From Pannonibacter sp. XCT-53 (GTDB taxonomy: Bacteria > Pseudomonadota > Alphaproteobacteria > Rhizobiales > Stappiaceae): a stretch of DNA of 64,000 nt. Location of the stretch: assembly GCF_009915765.1 (NCBI RefSeq), contig NZ_JAABLQ010000001.1, positions 372,001-436,000 of the forward strand. Reading direction: 5' to 3'. Made by a program: the position numbers and the translations under genes. Positions 48,533-58,300 of this stretch are shown piece by piece (position 1 is the first letter of the stretch; every line of letters starts with the position of its first letter). Below the pieces are notes generated by a model, which was not told where the DNA came from, ran no database searches, and was given only the letters and a program-made list of their open reading frames with translations.

Positions 48533-49633
48533 ATGCGTCTGCTTCCCAGCCCCGGCTCTCCTGCCCCCGGCTTTTCCGGTCGCCGTTCCGTTGCCGGCCT
48601 GATGGCCCTGGCTGCCGTTGCCATCCTGCCCCTGGCGGTGACGCCCAATGCGGTGCTGGCCAGCGGGCCCGCTGCCGCGGCCACGACCGCGCCCACGAGC
48701 GCGCTTGTGATCGCCCACCGCGGCGCGTCCGGCTACGTGCCGGAGCACACGCTGGCCGCCAAGGCCATGGCTCATGCCATGGGGGCCGATTACATCGAGC
48801 AGGATGTGGTGCTGTCGCGGGACGGCGTGCCGGTCATCCTGCATGACATCACGCTCGATGCCACGACGAATGTGGCGGACGTGTTCAAGGGCCGGGCCCG
48901 GCCGGACGGGCTGTATTACGCGATCGACTTCACCCTGGCCGAGCTGAAGCAGCTCGAGGTGCTGGAGCGCGGCAACAAGCAGGGCGAGCAGGCCTTCAAG
49001 GGCCGCTTCCCGCGGGTCGGCACGGGTCTGACCATTCCCACACTCGCGGAAGAGCTGGCCTTCATCCGGGGCATGAATGCCTCGACCGGACGCACGGCAG
49101 GCATCTATCCGGAGCTGAAGGCGCCCGCCTTCCATCGCGCCGAGGGTCAGGATCTGGCAGCGGCCGTGCTCAAGGTGCTGGCCGAGGCCGGCTACGGTCC
49201 CGACGCCCCGGTCTATCTGCAATCCTTCGACTTCAACGAGATCGTCCGGCTGCGCAAGGAGCTGGGGTATACGGGCAAGCTGGTGCAGCTGATCGGCGAG
49301 AACAGCTGGAACATGGCGCCGGGCGTCGACTACGACCGGCTGCGCACGCCGGATGGACTGAAGGAGATTGCCGCCGTTGCCAACGGGATCGGGCCGACCT
49401 TCACCCAGGTCCTGACCGACCAGAACAAGGACGGGGTCGCCGAAGTGACCAGTCTGGTGGCCGATGCCAAGGCCCTCGGGCTGGCGGTGCATCCCTACAC
49501 GTTCCGCGCCGACCGGCTGCCGCCCTTCGCGGCCAGCTTCGACGAGCTGGTGCGCCTGGCCGTCACCACGGCCGGTGTGGACGGGATCTTCACCGACCAG
49601 CCGGACAAGGCGCTGAAGGCGCTCGGCCGGTGA
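48533..49633 (+). CDS. Glycerophosphodiester phosphodiesterase (periplasmic GlpQ type)
   Basis: 366 aa. An N-terminal signal peptide (RRSVAGLMALAAVAILPLAVTPNAVLAS) points to export. The catalytic domain starts ALVIAHRGASGYVPEHTLAA (catalytic His-Arg). Metal ligands lie in ADYIEQDVVLSRDGVPVILHDITLDATTNV. IYPELKAPAFHR, QSFDFNEIVRLR and GVDGIFTDQPDKALKAL complete the TIM-barrel pattern. It hydrolyses glycerophosphodiesters to glycerol-3-phosphate and an alcohol. It lies 28 bp after thyA, and its TGA overlaps the folA GTG, so it sits inside the thyA-folA run although functionally unrelated. Confidence 0.92.
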   Translation: MRLLPSPGSPAPGFSGRRSVAGLMALAAVAILPLAVTPNAVLASGPAAAATTAPTSALVIAHRGASGYVPEHTLAAKAMAHAMGADYIEQDVVLSRDGVPVILHDITLDATTNVADVFKGRARPDGLYYAIDFTLAELKQLEVLERGNKQGEQAFKGRFPRVGTGLTIPTLAEELAFIRGMNASTGRTAGIYPELKAPAFHRAEGQDLAAAVLKVLAEAGYGPDAPVYLQSFDFNEIVRLRKELGYTGKLVQLIGENSWNMAPGVDYDRLRTPDGLKEIAAVANGIGPTFTQVLTDQNKDGVAEVTSLVADAKALGLAVHPYTFRADRLPPFAASFDELVRLAVTTAGVDGIFTDQPDKALKALGR

Positions 49634-50241
49634 GCGCGTCCGCCCTGGCGTCATCCGCAGCCGCGTCATCTGGAGCGGCGCCTCGCCCCCCCGCAGACAC
49701 GCCCCCCCGCGTGGTCGTCGTGGCCGCCGTCGCCGAAAACGGCATCATCGGGGCCGGCAATGCCATGCCCTGGCACGTGCCCTCCGACCTGAAGCATTTC
49801 AAGGCGCTGACCCTGGGGCGTCCCGTCGTGATGGGGCGCAGGACCTTCGCCAGCCTGGGGCGCCCGTTGCCGGGCCGCTTCAACATCGTCATCAGTCGCG
49901 GCGCGCCGGACCTGCCGGAGGGGGTGGCGCTCGTTCCCTCCCTCGACGCCGGGCTGGCGCTGGCGGCGGGGCGCCCGGAGACTGCGGAGTTCGGTGAAGT
50001 GATGGTGATCGGCGGCGGCCAGATCTATGCGCAGGCCATGGCGCTGGCCGACCGGCTGGAAATCACCCGCATCCACGCAAGCCCGCAGGGCGACACCCTG
50101 TTTCCTCCGATCGATCCGGCGCTCTGGCAGGAGGTCGCCCGCATCCCGGGTGAGCGCGGTCCGAAGGATCAGGCGGATTTCACCTTCCTCGCCTTCGACC
50201 GCCGGAGCGTGCCGGTGTCCGGCACCGGAGACCGCCGATGA
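49630..50241 (+). CDS. folA: Dihydrofolate reductase
   Basis: 203 aa from GTG 49630 (GTGA overlap with the previous gene). About 25 low-complexity residues precede the DHFR fold (VVVVAAVAENGIIGAGNAMPWHVPSDLKHFKALT, with the catalytic Asp in the PSDLKHF helix). Then PVVMGRRTFASLGRPLPGRFNIVISR, VMVIGGGQIYAQAMALADRLEITRI and DFTFLAFDRR follow. It regenerates tetrahydrofolate with NADPH. An ATG is lacking near the domain start, so the extended N-terminus is probably real. Confidence 0.95.
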   Translation: MSASALASSAAASSGAAPRPPADTPPRVVVVAAVAENGIIGAGNAMPWHVPSDLKHFKALTLGRPVVMGRRTFASLGRPLPGRFNIVISRGAPDLPEGVALVPSLDAGLALAAGRPETAEFGEVMVIGGGQIYAQAMALADRLEITRIHASPQGDTLFPPIDPALWQEVARIPGERGPKDQADFTFLAFDRRSVPVSGTGDRR

Positions 50242-50720
50242 CCGACCCTGTCCGCCCGACGCTGACGGCCCGCTGGCGCGCCTTCGACGCGCTGACGGTG
50301 CACGAGCTGCATGCCATCCTGAAGCTGCGCGGCGATGTCTTCGTGGTCGAGCAGGCCTGCGCCTTCGTCGAGATCGACGGTCTGGATCCGAAGGCGGAGC
50401 ACCTGTCGCTGGTCACCGAGGACGGGGTGCTGGCGGGCTACCTCAGGTTCTTTGCCCCCGGCGTGCTCGGGGAGGCGGAGGTGCGGCTCGGGCGCATCGT
50501 GGTGGCCCCTGCCTTCCGGGGCCTGCGTCTGGGCGACCGGCTGATGCGCGAGGGACTGCAGCGGGCGGCCGACCGGCATCCCGCACGACCCGTGGTGCTG
50601 TCCGCACAGGCGCATCTGGAGCGCTTCTATGCCTCGCATGGCTTCTGTCCCTACGGCGAGACCTATCTGGAGGACGGCATCCCCCACGTCCACATGCGCC
50701 GGGACGCCGGTCCGGCGTGA
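50238..50720 (+). CDS. ElaA-type GNAT acetyltransferase
   Basis: 160 aa, overlapping folA by 4 bp. The ElaA pattern is clear: WRAFDALTVHELHAILKLRGDVFVVEQACAFVEIDGLDPKAEHL, then VRLGRIVVAPAFRGLRLGDRLMREGL (acetyl-CoA loop), then AQAHLERFYASHGFCPYGETYLEDGIPHVHM. The substrate of ElaA is unknown. Co-transcription with folA is likely. A 197 bp gap follows before hflK. Confidence 0.88.
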   Translation: MTDPVRPTLTARWRAFDALTVHELHAILKLRGDVFVVEQACAFVEIDGLDPKAEHLSLVTEDGVLAGYLRFFAPGVLGEAEVRLGRIVVAPAFRGLRLGDRLMREGLQRAADRHPARPVVLSAQAHLERFYASHGFCPYGETYLEDGIPHVHMRRDAGPA

Positions 50721-50917
50721 AGTCTCTGGCCGAAAAGCTTGAAATTCGGCCTCGACAGACCCAATTCCCGCAGGACGTGCGATGCAAGCCGGTTCGGGGG
50801 GCGGCGCGCGGCCCCGGGCGGGCGGCGCGGTAACCGGACCCTAACCCCTTGCGGGTCACAAACCGGAAGTTCAACCAGGAAACCGGCAGGATCGGTTTCC
50901 CGACGAAGGAAGACCTG

Positions 50918-52135
50918 ATGCCTTGGAGCAACCAGAGTGGTGGGGGCGGCGGCTGGAAGGGCGGCGGCAATGCCGGCGGTCCCTGGGGCGGCGGCAGTGG
51001 CGGCGGTGGCGGCGGTAACGGCGGCCCCTGGGGCAATGGCCCGAACCGCGGTGGCGGCAACACGCCGCCGGATCTGGAGGAACTGCTCAAGCGCACCCAG
51101 GACCGGATGAAGACCGTCCTGCCGGGCGGTGGCGGCAATCTCGGGGCCAAGGGCATCGCCCTTGCCGGCGTGGTGCTGGCTGGCGTGTGGCTGGCGACCG
51201 GTCTTTATTCCGTGGCGCCCGATCAGGTCGGTGTCGAGCTGGTGCTCGGCGAAGTGACCGACCAGACCCAGCCGGGCCTGAACTACAACTGGCCTTATCC
51301 TGTCGGCCAGGTGTTCACGCCGGCGGTGCTCCAGGTCCGCGAAATGACCGTCGGCATGGAGGAAACCGTCATGGGCGGCACCGTGCGGTCGCGCGACGTG
51401 CCGGAGGAAAGCCTCATGCTGACCGGCGACGAGAACATCGTCGACGCGGACTTCAAGGTGCAGTGGCGCATCCGCAACACGCGTGACGGCGTCGCCGACT
51501 ACCTGTTCAACATCCAGAATCCGGAAGGGACCGTCCGGGCGGTTGCCGAGAGCGCGATGCGCGAAGTCGTCGGCGGCTCCAACATCGACGCCATCCTGAC
51601 CGAGAACCGTGCGCCGATCCAGATCGCCGTGCAGGAGCTGATGCAGAAGACGCTGAACGACTATCGCGCCGGCATCGACATCATCAACGTGCAGATGCAG
51701 AAGGTCGATCCGCCGCAGCAGGTCATCGACGCCTTCCGCGACGTGCAGGCCGCGCGGGCCGACCAGGAGCGCATCCAGAACGAGGCCCAGACCTACGCCA
51801 ACAGGATCGTGCCGGAAGCCCGCGGTGAGGCCGCGCGCGTCATGGAAGCGGCCACCGCCTACCGTGACCAGACCATCGCCGAGGCGACCGGTCAGGCGCA
51901 GCGTTTCTCCAAGATCTATGACGAGTACCGCAAGGCGCCGGACGTCACGCGCGAGCGTCTCTACCTCGAGACGCTGGAACGGGTGCTGAGCGCCAACTCG
52001 AAGATCATCATCGACCAGAAGCAGAACTCGGAAGGCGTCGTGCCTTTCCTGCCGCTGAATGAAATGTTGAACCGCACTCCGGCCCAGGCCCAGCCGGGCA
52101 CTCCGGCGGTCCGCAACGGTGCAGGTGGACAGTGA
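50918..52135 (+). CDS. hflK: HflK, SPFH-domain subunit of the FtsH-associated HflKC complex
   Basis: 405 aa from ATG 50918. A Gly/Trp/Asn-rich N-terminal tail (about residues 5-50) precedes one membrane segment (GIALAGVVLAGVWLATGLYSV). The Band 7/SPFH domain follows (VGVELVLGEVTDQTQPGLNYNWPYPVG, NIVDADFKVQWRIRNTRDGVADYLFN, AVAESAMREVVGG), then a long Ala/Glu/Arg coiled coil. HflK and HflC form a periplasm-facing cage around the FtsH protease and modulate membrane-protein degradation. The stop overlaps hflC. Confidence 0.95.
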   Translation: MPWSNQSGGGGGWKGGGNAGGPWGGGSGGGGGGNGGPWGNGPNRGGGNTPPDLEELLKRTQDRMKTVLPGGGGNLGAKGIALAGVVLAGVWLATGLYSVAPDQVGVELVLGEVTDQTQPGLNYNWPYPVGQVFTPAVLQVREMTVGMEETVMGGTVRSRDVPEESLMLTGDENIVDADFKVQWRIRNTRDGVADYLFNIQNPEGTVRAVAESAMREVVGGSNIDAILTENRAPIQIAVQELMQKTLNDYRAGIDIINVQMQKVDPPQQVIDAFRDVQAARADQERIQNEAQTYANRIVPEARGEAARVMEAATAYRDQTIAEATGQAQRFSKIYDEYRKAPDVTRERLYLETLERVLSANSKIIIDQKQNSEGVVPFLPLNEMLNRTPAQAQPGTPAVRNGAGGQ

Positions 52136-53031
52136 TGAAGAACGGTCTCTTTGGTCTCCTCGGCGTCGTGGTCGCTCTGGCCGCCGTCGTCGTCTACCTG
52201 GCGGTCTACATCGTCAGCCCCACCCAGCAGGCCCTGGTCCTGCAGTTCGGCAAGGTGATCTCGGCCACGCAGCAGCCGGGCCTGCACTTCAAGCTGCCGC
52301 TGGTGCAGAACGTCATCTACATCGACAAGCGGATCCTCGACCTGAACATGCCGCCGCTGGAAGCCATCGCCTCGGACAAGAAGCGTCTGATGGTCGATGC
52401 CTTTGCCCGCTACCGCATCTCCGATCCGGTGCTGTTCTTCCAGCGCGTCAACAACGTCAACGCGGCCAACCAGCGCCTGTCGACGCTGCTGCAGTCGTCG
52501 CTGCGGTCGGAACTCGGCAAGGCGACCTTCACCGCGGTGGTGCGTGACAACCGCACCGGCATCATGGAAAGCATCCGCCGGGATGTCAGCGCCAGCGCGG
52601 CCGAACTCGGCCTCGAGGTGGTTGACGTGAAGATCCGCCGCGCGGATCTGCCGGAAGCCAACAGCCAGGCGGTGTTCCAGCGCATGCAGACCGAGCGTCA
52701 GCGCGAGGCAACCGAAATCCGCGCCCAGGGTGAGGAACAGGCCCGCCGTATCCGCTCGCGTGCGGATCGCGATGCCACGGTCCTGATCGCAGAGGCCCGC
52801 CGTGACGCGGAAATCATCCGCGGTGACGGCGATGCCGAGCGCAACCGCATCTTCGCGGAAGCCTTCAGCGTCGATCCGGACTTCTTCGCCTTCTACCGCT
52901 CGATGCAGGCGTATGAAGCGGGTCTGCGGTCCGGCGAGACCAGCCTGGTGCTGTCGCCCGACTCCAGCTTCTTCCGCTACTTCAACGATCCGGCAGGCGC
53001 GGGTCGTCCGGCAGCTGCCGCTGCTCAATGA
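52132..53031 (+). CDS. hflC: HflC, SPFH-domain partner of HflK
   Basis: 299 aa. The N-terminal membrane segment (LFGLLGVVVALAAVVVYLAVYIV) is followed by the SPFH domain (SPTQQALVLQFGKVISATQQPGLHFKLPLVQNVIYIDKRILDLNMP, ARYRISDPVLFFQRV) and a helical tail (EEQARRIRSRADRDATVLIAEARRDAEIIRGDGDAERNRIFAEAF). The VDPDFFAFYRSMQAYEAGL motif is specific to HflC. It overlaps hflK (4 bp) and the DUF2065 gene (4 bp). Confidence 0.95.
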   Translation: MMKNGLFGLLGVVVALAAVVVYLAVYIVSPTQQALVLQFGKVISATQQPGLHFKLPLVQNVIYIDKRILDLNMPPLEAIASDKKRLMVDAFARYRISDPVLFFQRVNNVNAANQRLSTLLQSSLRSELGKATFTAVVRDNRTGIMESIRRDVSASAAELGLEVVDVKIRRADLPEANSQAVFQRMQTERQREATEIRAQGEEQARRIRSRADRDATVLIAEARRDAEIIRGDGDAERNRIFAEAFSVDPDFFAFYRSMQAYEAGLRSGETSLVLSPDSSFFRYFNDPAGAGRPAAAAAQ

Positions 53032-53213
53032 CCGACCTGCTGGTCGCACTCGGACTGGCGCTGGCGCTGGAGGGAACCCTCTACGCGCTGGCGCCAGACG
53101 CCATGAAGACCATGATGCGGCGGGTGCTCGACCTGCCCGAACAGACCCTCCGGGCCACCGGCCTCGCTGCGCTGTGCGCGGGCGTCTTTCTCGTGTGGAT
53201 GATCCGGGGCTGA
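53028..53213 (+). CDS. DUF2065 small membrane protein
   Basis: 61 aa, nearly all hydrophobic: two membrane helices (LLVALGLALALEGTLYAL and TLRATGLAALCAGVFLVWMI) separated by DAMKTMMRRVLDLPEQ. This is the DUF2065 pattern, and the family is commonly encoded just after hflC. Function unknown; the 4-bp overlap with hflC implies co-translation and a possible link to the HflKC complex. Confidence 0.9.
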   Translation: MTDLLVALGLALALEGTLYALAPDAMKTMMRRVLDLPEQTLRATGLAALCAGVFLVWMIRG

Positions 53214-53324
53214 TCCCCTTCACGGCAAGTTTGGTGCCGAACTGCCGCCATCATGTCGTATAACCTTGGCCGGGACCGGCGCCATTCGGGCCGCCGCATT
53301 CCGTCGGAATGGAGGACGAGGCCA

Positions 53325-54839
53325 ATGGCCCTCATGTTCGCTAGCAAACACATTGCCCGGGGAGCCGGCGCCGCCCTGGCTGCCGTCGTTGCCCTGTCGC
53401 TGACCGGTTCGCCGGCCGCCCTCGCACAGACACCGTCACCGGTGCAGGGACCGGCCTCGGTCGCCGATCTGGCCGAGAAGCTGGCCGATGCCGTGGTCAA
53501 CATCTCCACGTCGCAGACCGTGAAGGCGCAGCGCAGCATCCCGCTGCCGCAGGTGCCGGAAGGCTCGCCCTTCCAGGAGTTCTTCGAGGAGTTCTTCAAC
53601 CGCCAGCAGCAGGGCGAGGGCGGCGAGGACGGTGACGGCCAGCCGCGCCGCGTCCAGTCGCTGGGCTCCGGCTTCGTCATCGACGGCAAGGAAGGCATCA
53701 TCATCACGAACAACCACGTGATCGAGGGGGCCGACGAAATCACCGCCAACTTCAATGACGGCACCAAGCTGAAGGCCGAGCTGATCGGCAAGGACGAGAA
53801 GACCGATCTCGCGGTGCTGAAGGTGACGCCGGAGAAGGAGCTGACGTCCGTGTCCTTCGGCGACAGCGACAAGATCCGCGTCGGTGACTGGGTGATGGCG
53901 ATCGGCAACCCGTTCGGCCTCGGTGGCACCGTGACGGTCGGCATCGTGTCGGCCCGCAACCGCGACATCAACTCCGGTCCCTACGACAACTTCATCCAGA
54001 CCGACGCCTCGATCAACCGCGGCAACTCGGGTGGTCCGCTGTTCGACATGAACGGCAACGTCATCGGCATCAACACCGCGATCATCTCGCCGTCCGGCGG
54101 CTCGATCGGCATCGGCTTCGCCATTCCGGCCAAGACGGCAACCTCCGTCATCGCGCAGCTGCGCGAGTTCGGCGAGACCCGGCGCGGCTGGCTCGGCGTG
54201 CGCATCCAGGAAGTGACCGACGAGATCGCCGAGAGCCTCGGCATGGACAAGGCCATCGGCGCGCTGGTGGCCGGGGTCACGGAAGATGGCCCGGCGGCCA
54301 AGGCCGAGATCCTGCCTGGCGACGTCATCGTCGAGTTCGACGGCAAGGAAGTTCCCAGCATGCGCGACCTGCCGCGCATGGTGGCCGACACCGAGATCGG
54401 CAAGGCTGTCGACGTCACCGTCCTGCGCAAGGGCGAGCGCGTGAAGCTGCAGGTGACCCTGGGCCGGCTCGAGGAGGCGGAAGCCAGCGAGGGCGAGGGT
54501 ACGGAAACCCCGGCCAAGCCGGCGCCGGAAGCTGTCAGCGAGGTCCTCGGCATGAAGCTCGCCACGCTCGACGACGCGCTGCGGCAGAAGTTCCAGATCG
54601 ACGCCGGCGTGGAAGGCGTTGCGGTGACGGAAGTGACCGCCGGCAGCGCGGCGGAGGAAAAGCGCGTCCAGGCAGGCGACACGATCAAGGAAGTGGCGCA
54701 GGAGCCGGTGAAGACGCCGCAAGACGTGATCGCCCAGATCGAGAAGCTGAAGAAGGACGGTCGCAAGTCGGCCCTGCTGCTGCTTGCCAATCCGACCGGC
54801 GAGCTGCGGTTCGTGCCGGTGCGGATCGAAGACCAGTAA
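53325..54839 (+). CDS. Deg/HtrA-family periplasmic serine protease (DegP/DegQ/MucD type)
   Basis: 504 aa from ATG 53325, which follows GGAGGA; an earlier ATG (53253) would bury the signal peptide. Signal peptide: ARGAGAALAAVVALSLTGSPAALA. Catalytic triad: His131 (TNNHVIEGADEI), Asp161 (KTDLAVLKV) and Ser235 (NRGNSGGPLF). Two PDZ domains follow (GWLGVRIQEVTDEIAESLGM to GDVIVEFDGKEVPSMRDLP, and LDDALRQKFQIDAGVEGVAVTEVTAGSAAEEKRVQAGDTI). It degrades or refolds misfolded envelope proteins. It lies downstream of hflKC, a common alphaproteobacterial order. A strong terminator hairpin follows at 54873-54901. Confidence 0.95.
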   Translation: MALMFASKHIARGAGAALAAVVALSLTGSPAALAQTPSPVQGPASVADLAEKLADAVVNISTSQTVKAQRSIPLPQVPEGSPFQEFFEEFFNRQQQGEGGEDGDGQPRRVQSLGSGFVIDGKEGIIITNNHVIEGADEITANFNDGTKLKAELIGKDEKTDLAVLKVTPEKELTSVSFGDSDKIRVGDWVMAIGNPFGLGGTVTVGIVSARNRDINSGPYDNFIQTDASINRGNSGGPLFDMNGNVIGINTAIISPSGGSIGIGFAIPAKTATSVIAQLREFGETRRGWLGVRIQEVTDEIAESLGMDKAIGALVAGVTEDGPAAKAEILPGDVIVEFDGKEVPSMRDLPRMVADTEIGKAVDVTVLRKGERVKLQVTLGRLEEAEASEGEGTETPAKPAPEAVSEVLGMKLATLDDALRQKFQIDAGVEGVAVTEVTAGSAAEEKRVQAGDTIKEVAQEPVKTPQDVIAQIEKLKKDGRKSALLLLANPTGELRFVPVRIEDQ

Positions 54840-54872
54840 CCACCGCCCGGTTCGGCGGATTGGCTCTCCGGC

Positions 54873-54901
54873 AAGGGGGTGAAGCCTGGCTTCACCCCCT
54901 T
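54873..54901. terminator. Perfect 14-bp stem downstream of the Deg protease gene
   Basis: AAGGGGGTGAAGCC-T-GGCTTCACCCCCTT forms an uninterrupted 14-bp stem 33 bp after the stop codon. The 3' T-run is weak (TTGTGCGTTTC), so termination may be partial. Confidence 0.7.
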
Positions 54902-54905
54902 GTGC

Positions 54906-54953
54906 GTTTCTGGGACCGTTTCTGGGCCTGTTTCCGGGTCAGCTTCCGGCTCT
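54906..54953. repeat. 12-bp degenerate tandem repeat, four units
   Basis: GTTTCTGGGACC, GTTTCTGGGCCT, GTTTCCGGGTCA and GCTTCCGGCTCT follow one another at exact 12-bp steps, directly after the terminator hairpin. No gene is visible in 54902-55314. The minus-strand open frame crossing the repeat is antisense to the protease gene. Confidence 0.6.
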
Positions 54954-55161
54954 GTGGCGTTGTCTGTTTCCACCGAGGGGACGCGCGCGGCGGCCGGAGC
55001 CTGCAGGACAGGGCCTGCCGCTGCCGTTCACCGGTGGCGACGCGCATGAGGGCTTGAGGGCCATACTGACGATGTCAGGCAAGACGAGATCAAGGTCCGC
55101 TTTCTGAATGCTTTGATTTTCCTTTTGTTAAGGCTGACCGCAACAGGGTTAAGAAAGTACA

Positions 55162-55191
55162 TCCGTAAAAATTCTCATACTCCTTTACGGA
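55162..55191. promoter_or_regulatory. Inverted repeat upstream of the GGDEF/EAL gene
   Basis: TCCGTAAA-N14-TTTACGGA is a perfect 8-bp dyad in an AT-rich stretch about 125 bp before the start codon. Two GTTAAG words lie just upstream (near 55128 and 55148). The shape suggests an operator or promoter-proximal site. No regulator is known from the sequence. Confidence 0.35.
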
Positions 55192-55314
55192 AAGTAAGGC
55201 ACCTTCACCTAAAACAGGGGAGAGGATGCGCCAGGTTCGCCTGCGCCCGCCCCATGCCGTATCCGACGGCTGGCGCTGGCGTGGCCGACCGACGGCGGGG
55301 TGCGGGAGCATTGG

Positions 55315-58300
55315 ATGGAATTGCGCATGCCACAGCTGACCTTTCCGAAGGCCAAGCGCCTTCGGGTGGTAATGACCGGCATCGGCGGCTTTCTTGTGCT
55401 GCTGATCGGCATCGTCGGCTTTGTCAGCACCCAGCAGATCTTTTCCGTTGCGGCAGGCATCCGCCTCATCAACGAACGCACCGGTCCGCTTTACACGGAT
55501 GCGCTCCGGGCGTCGGCGGCCATGCAGCAGATCAACTCGATTGCCCGCAACCTGATCGACGAGTGTTTCCATCGCACCGGCAGCGAGGTGGAGCGGGCGG
55601 CCTTTGCGTTGCGCAATGCCGACTTTTCCGACATCGAGGCCTTCCGCAGGCACGCACAGCGGGTGCAGCTCGAAGAGCTGGGCCGCAGCCTGCAGATGGC
55701 CAAGGCAGAGCTGCAGGGCGTGCACCGCGAAATCCTCGCCGTTTGCGAGGACTATCAGGTGAACCGCGAGGCGCGCGTGGGCATCGAGCAGCGCATCGAG
55801 TTCAGCCTGACGCGGTTCGAGGTGTCGATCAACGCCCTGATGGAACAGAGCAGCCACACCATTGCCGGCGAGCTGGACACGGCCGAGCGCGCGTTTCGCA
55901 GCGTGACCGGCATGGAAAACGAGCTGGCGCGGCTGGGCACCATCCTGGTGGGCGACTGGCCGCTGCTGCGCGGAGCCTATGACCTCCGCCTGCAGGCCCG
56001 CAAGCTCCGCGACAGCCTCCTCGGTGATTCCTATCCCCAGAGCACTGCCGGCGTGACCCCGGTCGTGGAGGAGCAACTCGAGGCCCTGACCGCCCTGCGC
56101 CGCGAGCTGCGCAACGTGTCACCCTGGCTGGAAAGCCGGGGCATGGGGGCCCGGGTGCGCCACATCCAGAGCATTCTTGGCGCCATTTCCACCGATCTGA
56201 CCGATGTGCATGGCCTGCGGGAAAACCTGCTGCAGGGGGCGCAGATCGACACGCGCATGCAGTCGACGGCGCGTCAGCTGCGCCTCAGCGAGTATCGTCT
56301 GACCAAGATCCTGCAGAAGCTTGCGATCTGGGCCAAGCTCCAGAACCAGGCCTCGACGGAAGAGATCACCCGCAAGATCGACCACAGCGTTCCGGCCATT
56401 CTTGGCGCTGTCAGCTTCGCCGCGCTGGCCTGCATCGGGGCGGTGCTGGCCTTCAGCCTGCTGGTCACCCGGCCGATCGAGCACCTGACGGCGCATGTGC
56501 GCCGGCTCCGGGCGGAAGGGCGCTCCGAGAGCGAGCTGCCCCAGTCGCTGCTGACCCGGCCGGACGAGATCGGATCGCTGGCCACATCCTTCGACGGGTT
56601 GATGCGGACCCTCGACCAGGCGCGTCTCGACCTGCTGGCGGCCTCACGCGTCGAGGTGCAGCAGCAGTTCGACCGCCTGACATCGGCTGTCGAGAGCATT
56701 CCGCAGGGCGTCCTGCTGACGGGGCCGGACGAGCGCATCATTCTGGCGAACGACAATTTCCGCGAGCTGTTTGGCCTCTCGGTCGCCGATGTCCGGCCGG
56801 GCACGTCGCTGCAGCAGGTCATCGACCGCTGCCGCGAGAACGGCGCCGTCGTGCTGGCCGATGACACCGAGCGTGGCGCAGGCGTGACGCCGCATTTCTT
56901 CCTCAGCAGCCAGCGCATCGTCAGCATGAAGGGCGAGCGCACGATCGTCGTCACCACCGCGCTGACCCCCGAGGGCGGCACGGTGGCCGTGCATGAGGAT
57001 GTGACCGAGCGCAAGCGGCAGGAAGAACGCATTGCCTATCTTGCCCATCACGACGCCTTGACCGGTCTGCCGAACCGGGTGCTGTTCCGCGACCAGATCG
57101 GCGAGGCGCTGGCCCACTGCCTTGCATCGGGCGACCCGTCGGCGCTGCTCTATCTCGACCTCGACCAGTTCAAGACGGTCAACGACACGCTCGGGCATCC
57201 GATCGGGGACCGCCTGCTCGTGGCCGTCGCCGAGCGGCTGCGTCAGGCCCTGGGCGAGCGCGACCATGTGGCCCGGCTGGGCGGAGACGAATTCGCCATC
57301 CTGCTGGCCGGCCGCACGGACGGGCACCGGGCAGCCGAGATCGCCGACCAGATCATCGCCGCCATCGGCCAGCCGTTCGACATTGGCGGCCAGTTCATCT
57401 TCATCGGCGTGTCGATCGGCATCGCGATCGCCCCTGCGGACGGCGAGGATGCGGACCTGCTGATGAAGCACGCCGACATGGCGCTCTACCGGGCCAAGCA
57501 GGACGGGCGCAACATCCACCGCTTCTTCGAGCCGTCGATGGATTCGGCGATCAAGGCGCGGCGCGAGCTGGAAATCGACCTGCGCCAGGCGCTGGCCAAC
57601 GACGAGTTCCGCCTGCATTTCCAGCCTCTGTTCAATCTGCAGGACGGCCAGATCGAAGGTTTCGAGGCGCTGCTGCGCTGGCCGCACCCCCGCCACGGCA
57701 ACGTGTCGCCGGCCGAGTTCATCCCGGTGGCCGAGGAGACCGGTCTCATCAGTGCCATCGGCACCTGGGTGCTGCGCCATGCCTGCCAGGAGGCGGCCCG
57801 GTGGCCGAAGGACACGCGCGTAGCGGTCAACGTCTCGCCCGTGCAGTTCCGCACCCGCACGCTGGTGCTGGATGTGATTGCCGCGCTGGGCGCATCGGGG
57901 CTCAGCCCGAACCGCCTGGAGATCGAGATCACGGAGGGCGTGCTCCTGCACGACACCGACGCGACCCTGTCGATCCTCGCGGATCTGCAGCGGCTCGGCG
58001 TGCGCATCGCCATGGATGACTTCGGCACGGGCTATTCGTCGCTGAGCTACCTGCGCAAGTTCCGCTTCGACAAGGTGAAGATCGACCGGGCCTTCATCCA
58101 GGACATCCACAAGGGTCAGGACAAGCTGGCCGTGGTGCGGGCAGTGACCGGCCTGTGCACCAGCCTCGGCATTGCCACCACGGCGGAGGGGGTCGAGAGC
58201 GAGGAACAGCTCCTTGCGCTCAAGGCCGAGGGCTGCACCCAGGCGCAAGGCTTCTACACCGGCCGACCGATGCCGGCCGAACAGGCGCTGGCGCTCCTGC

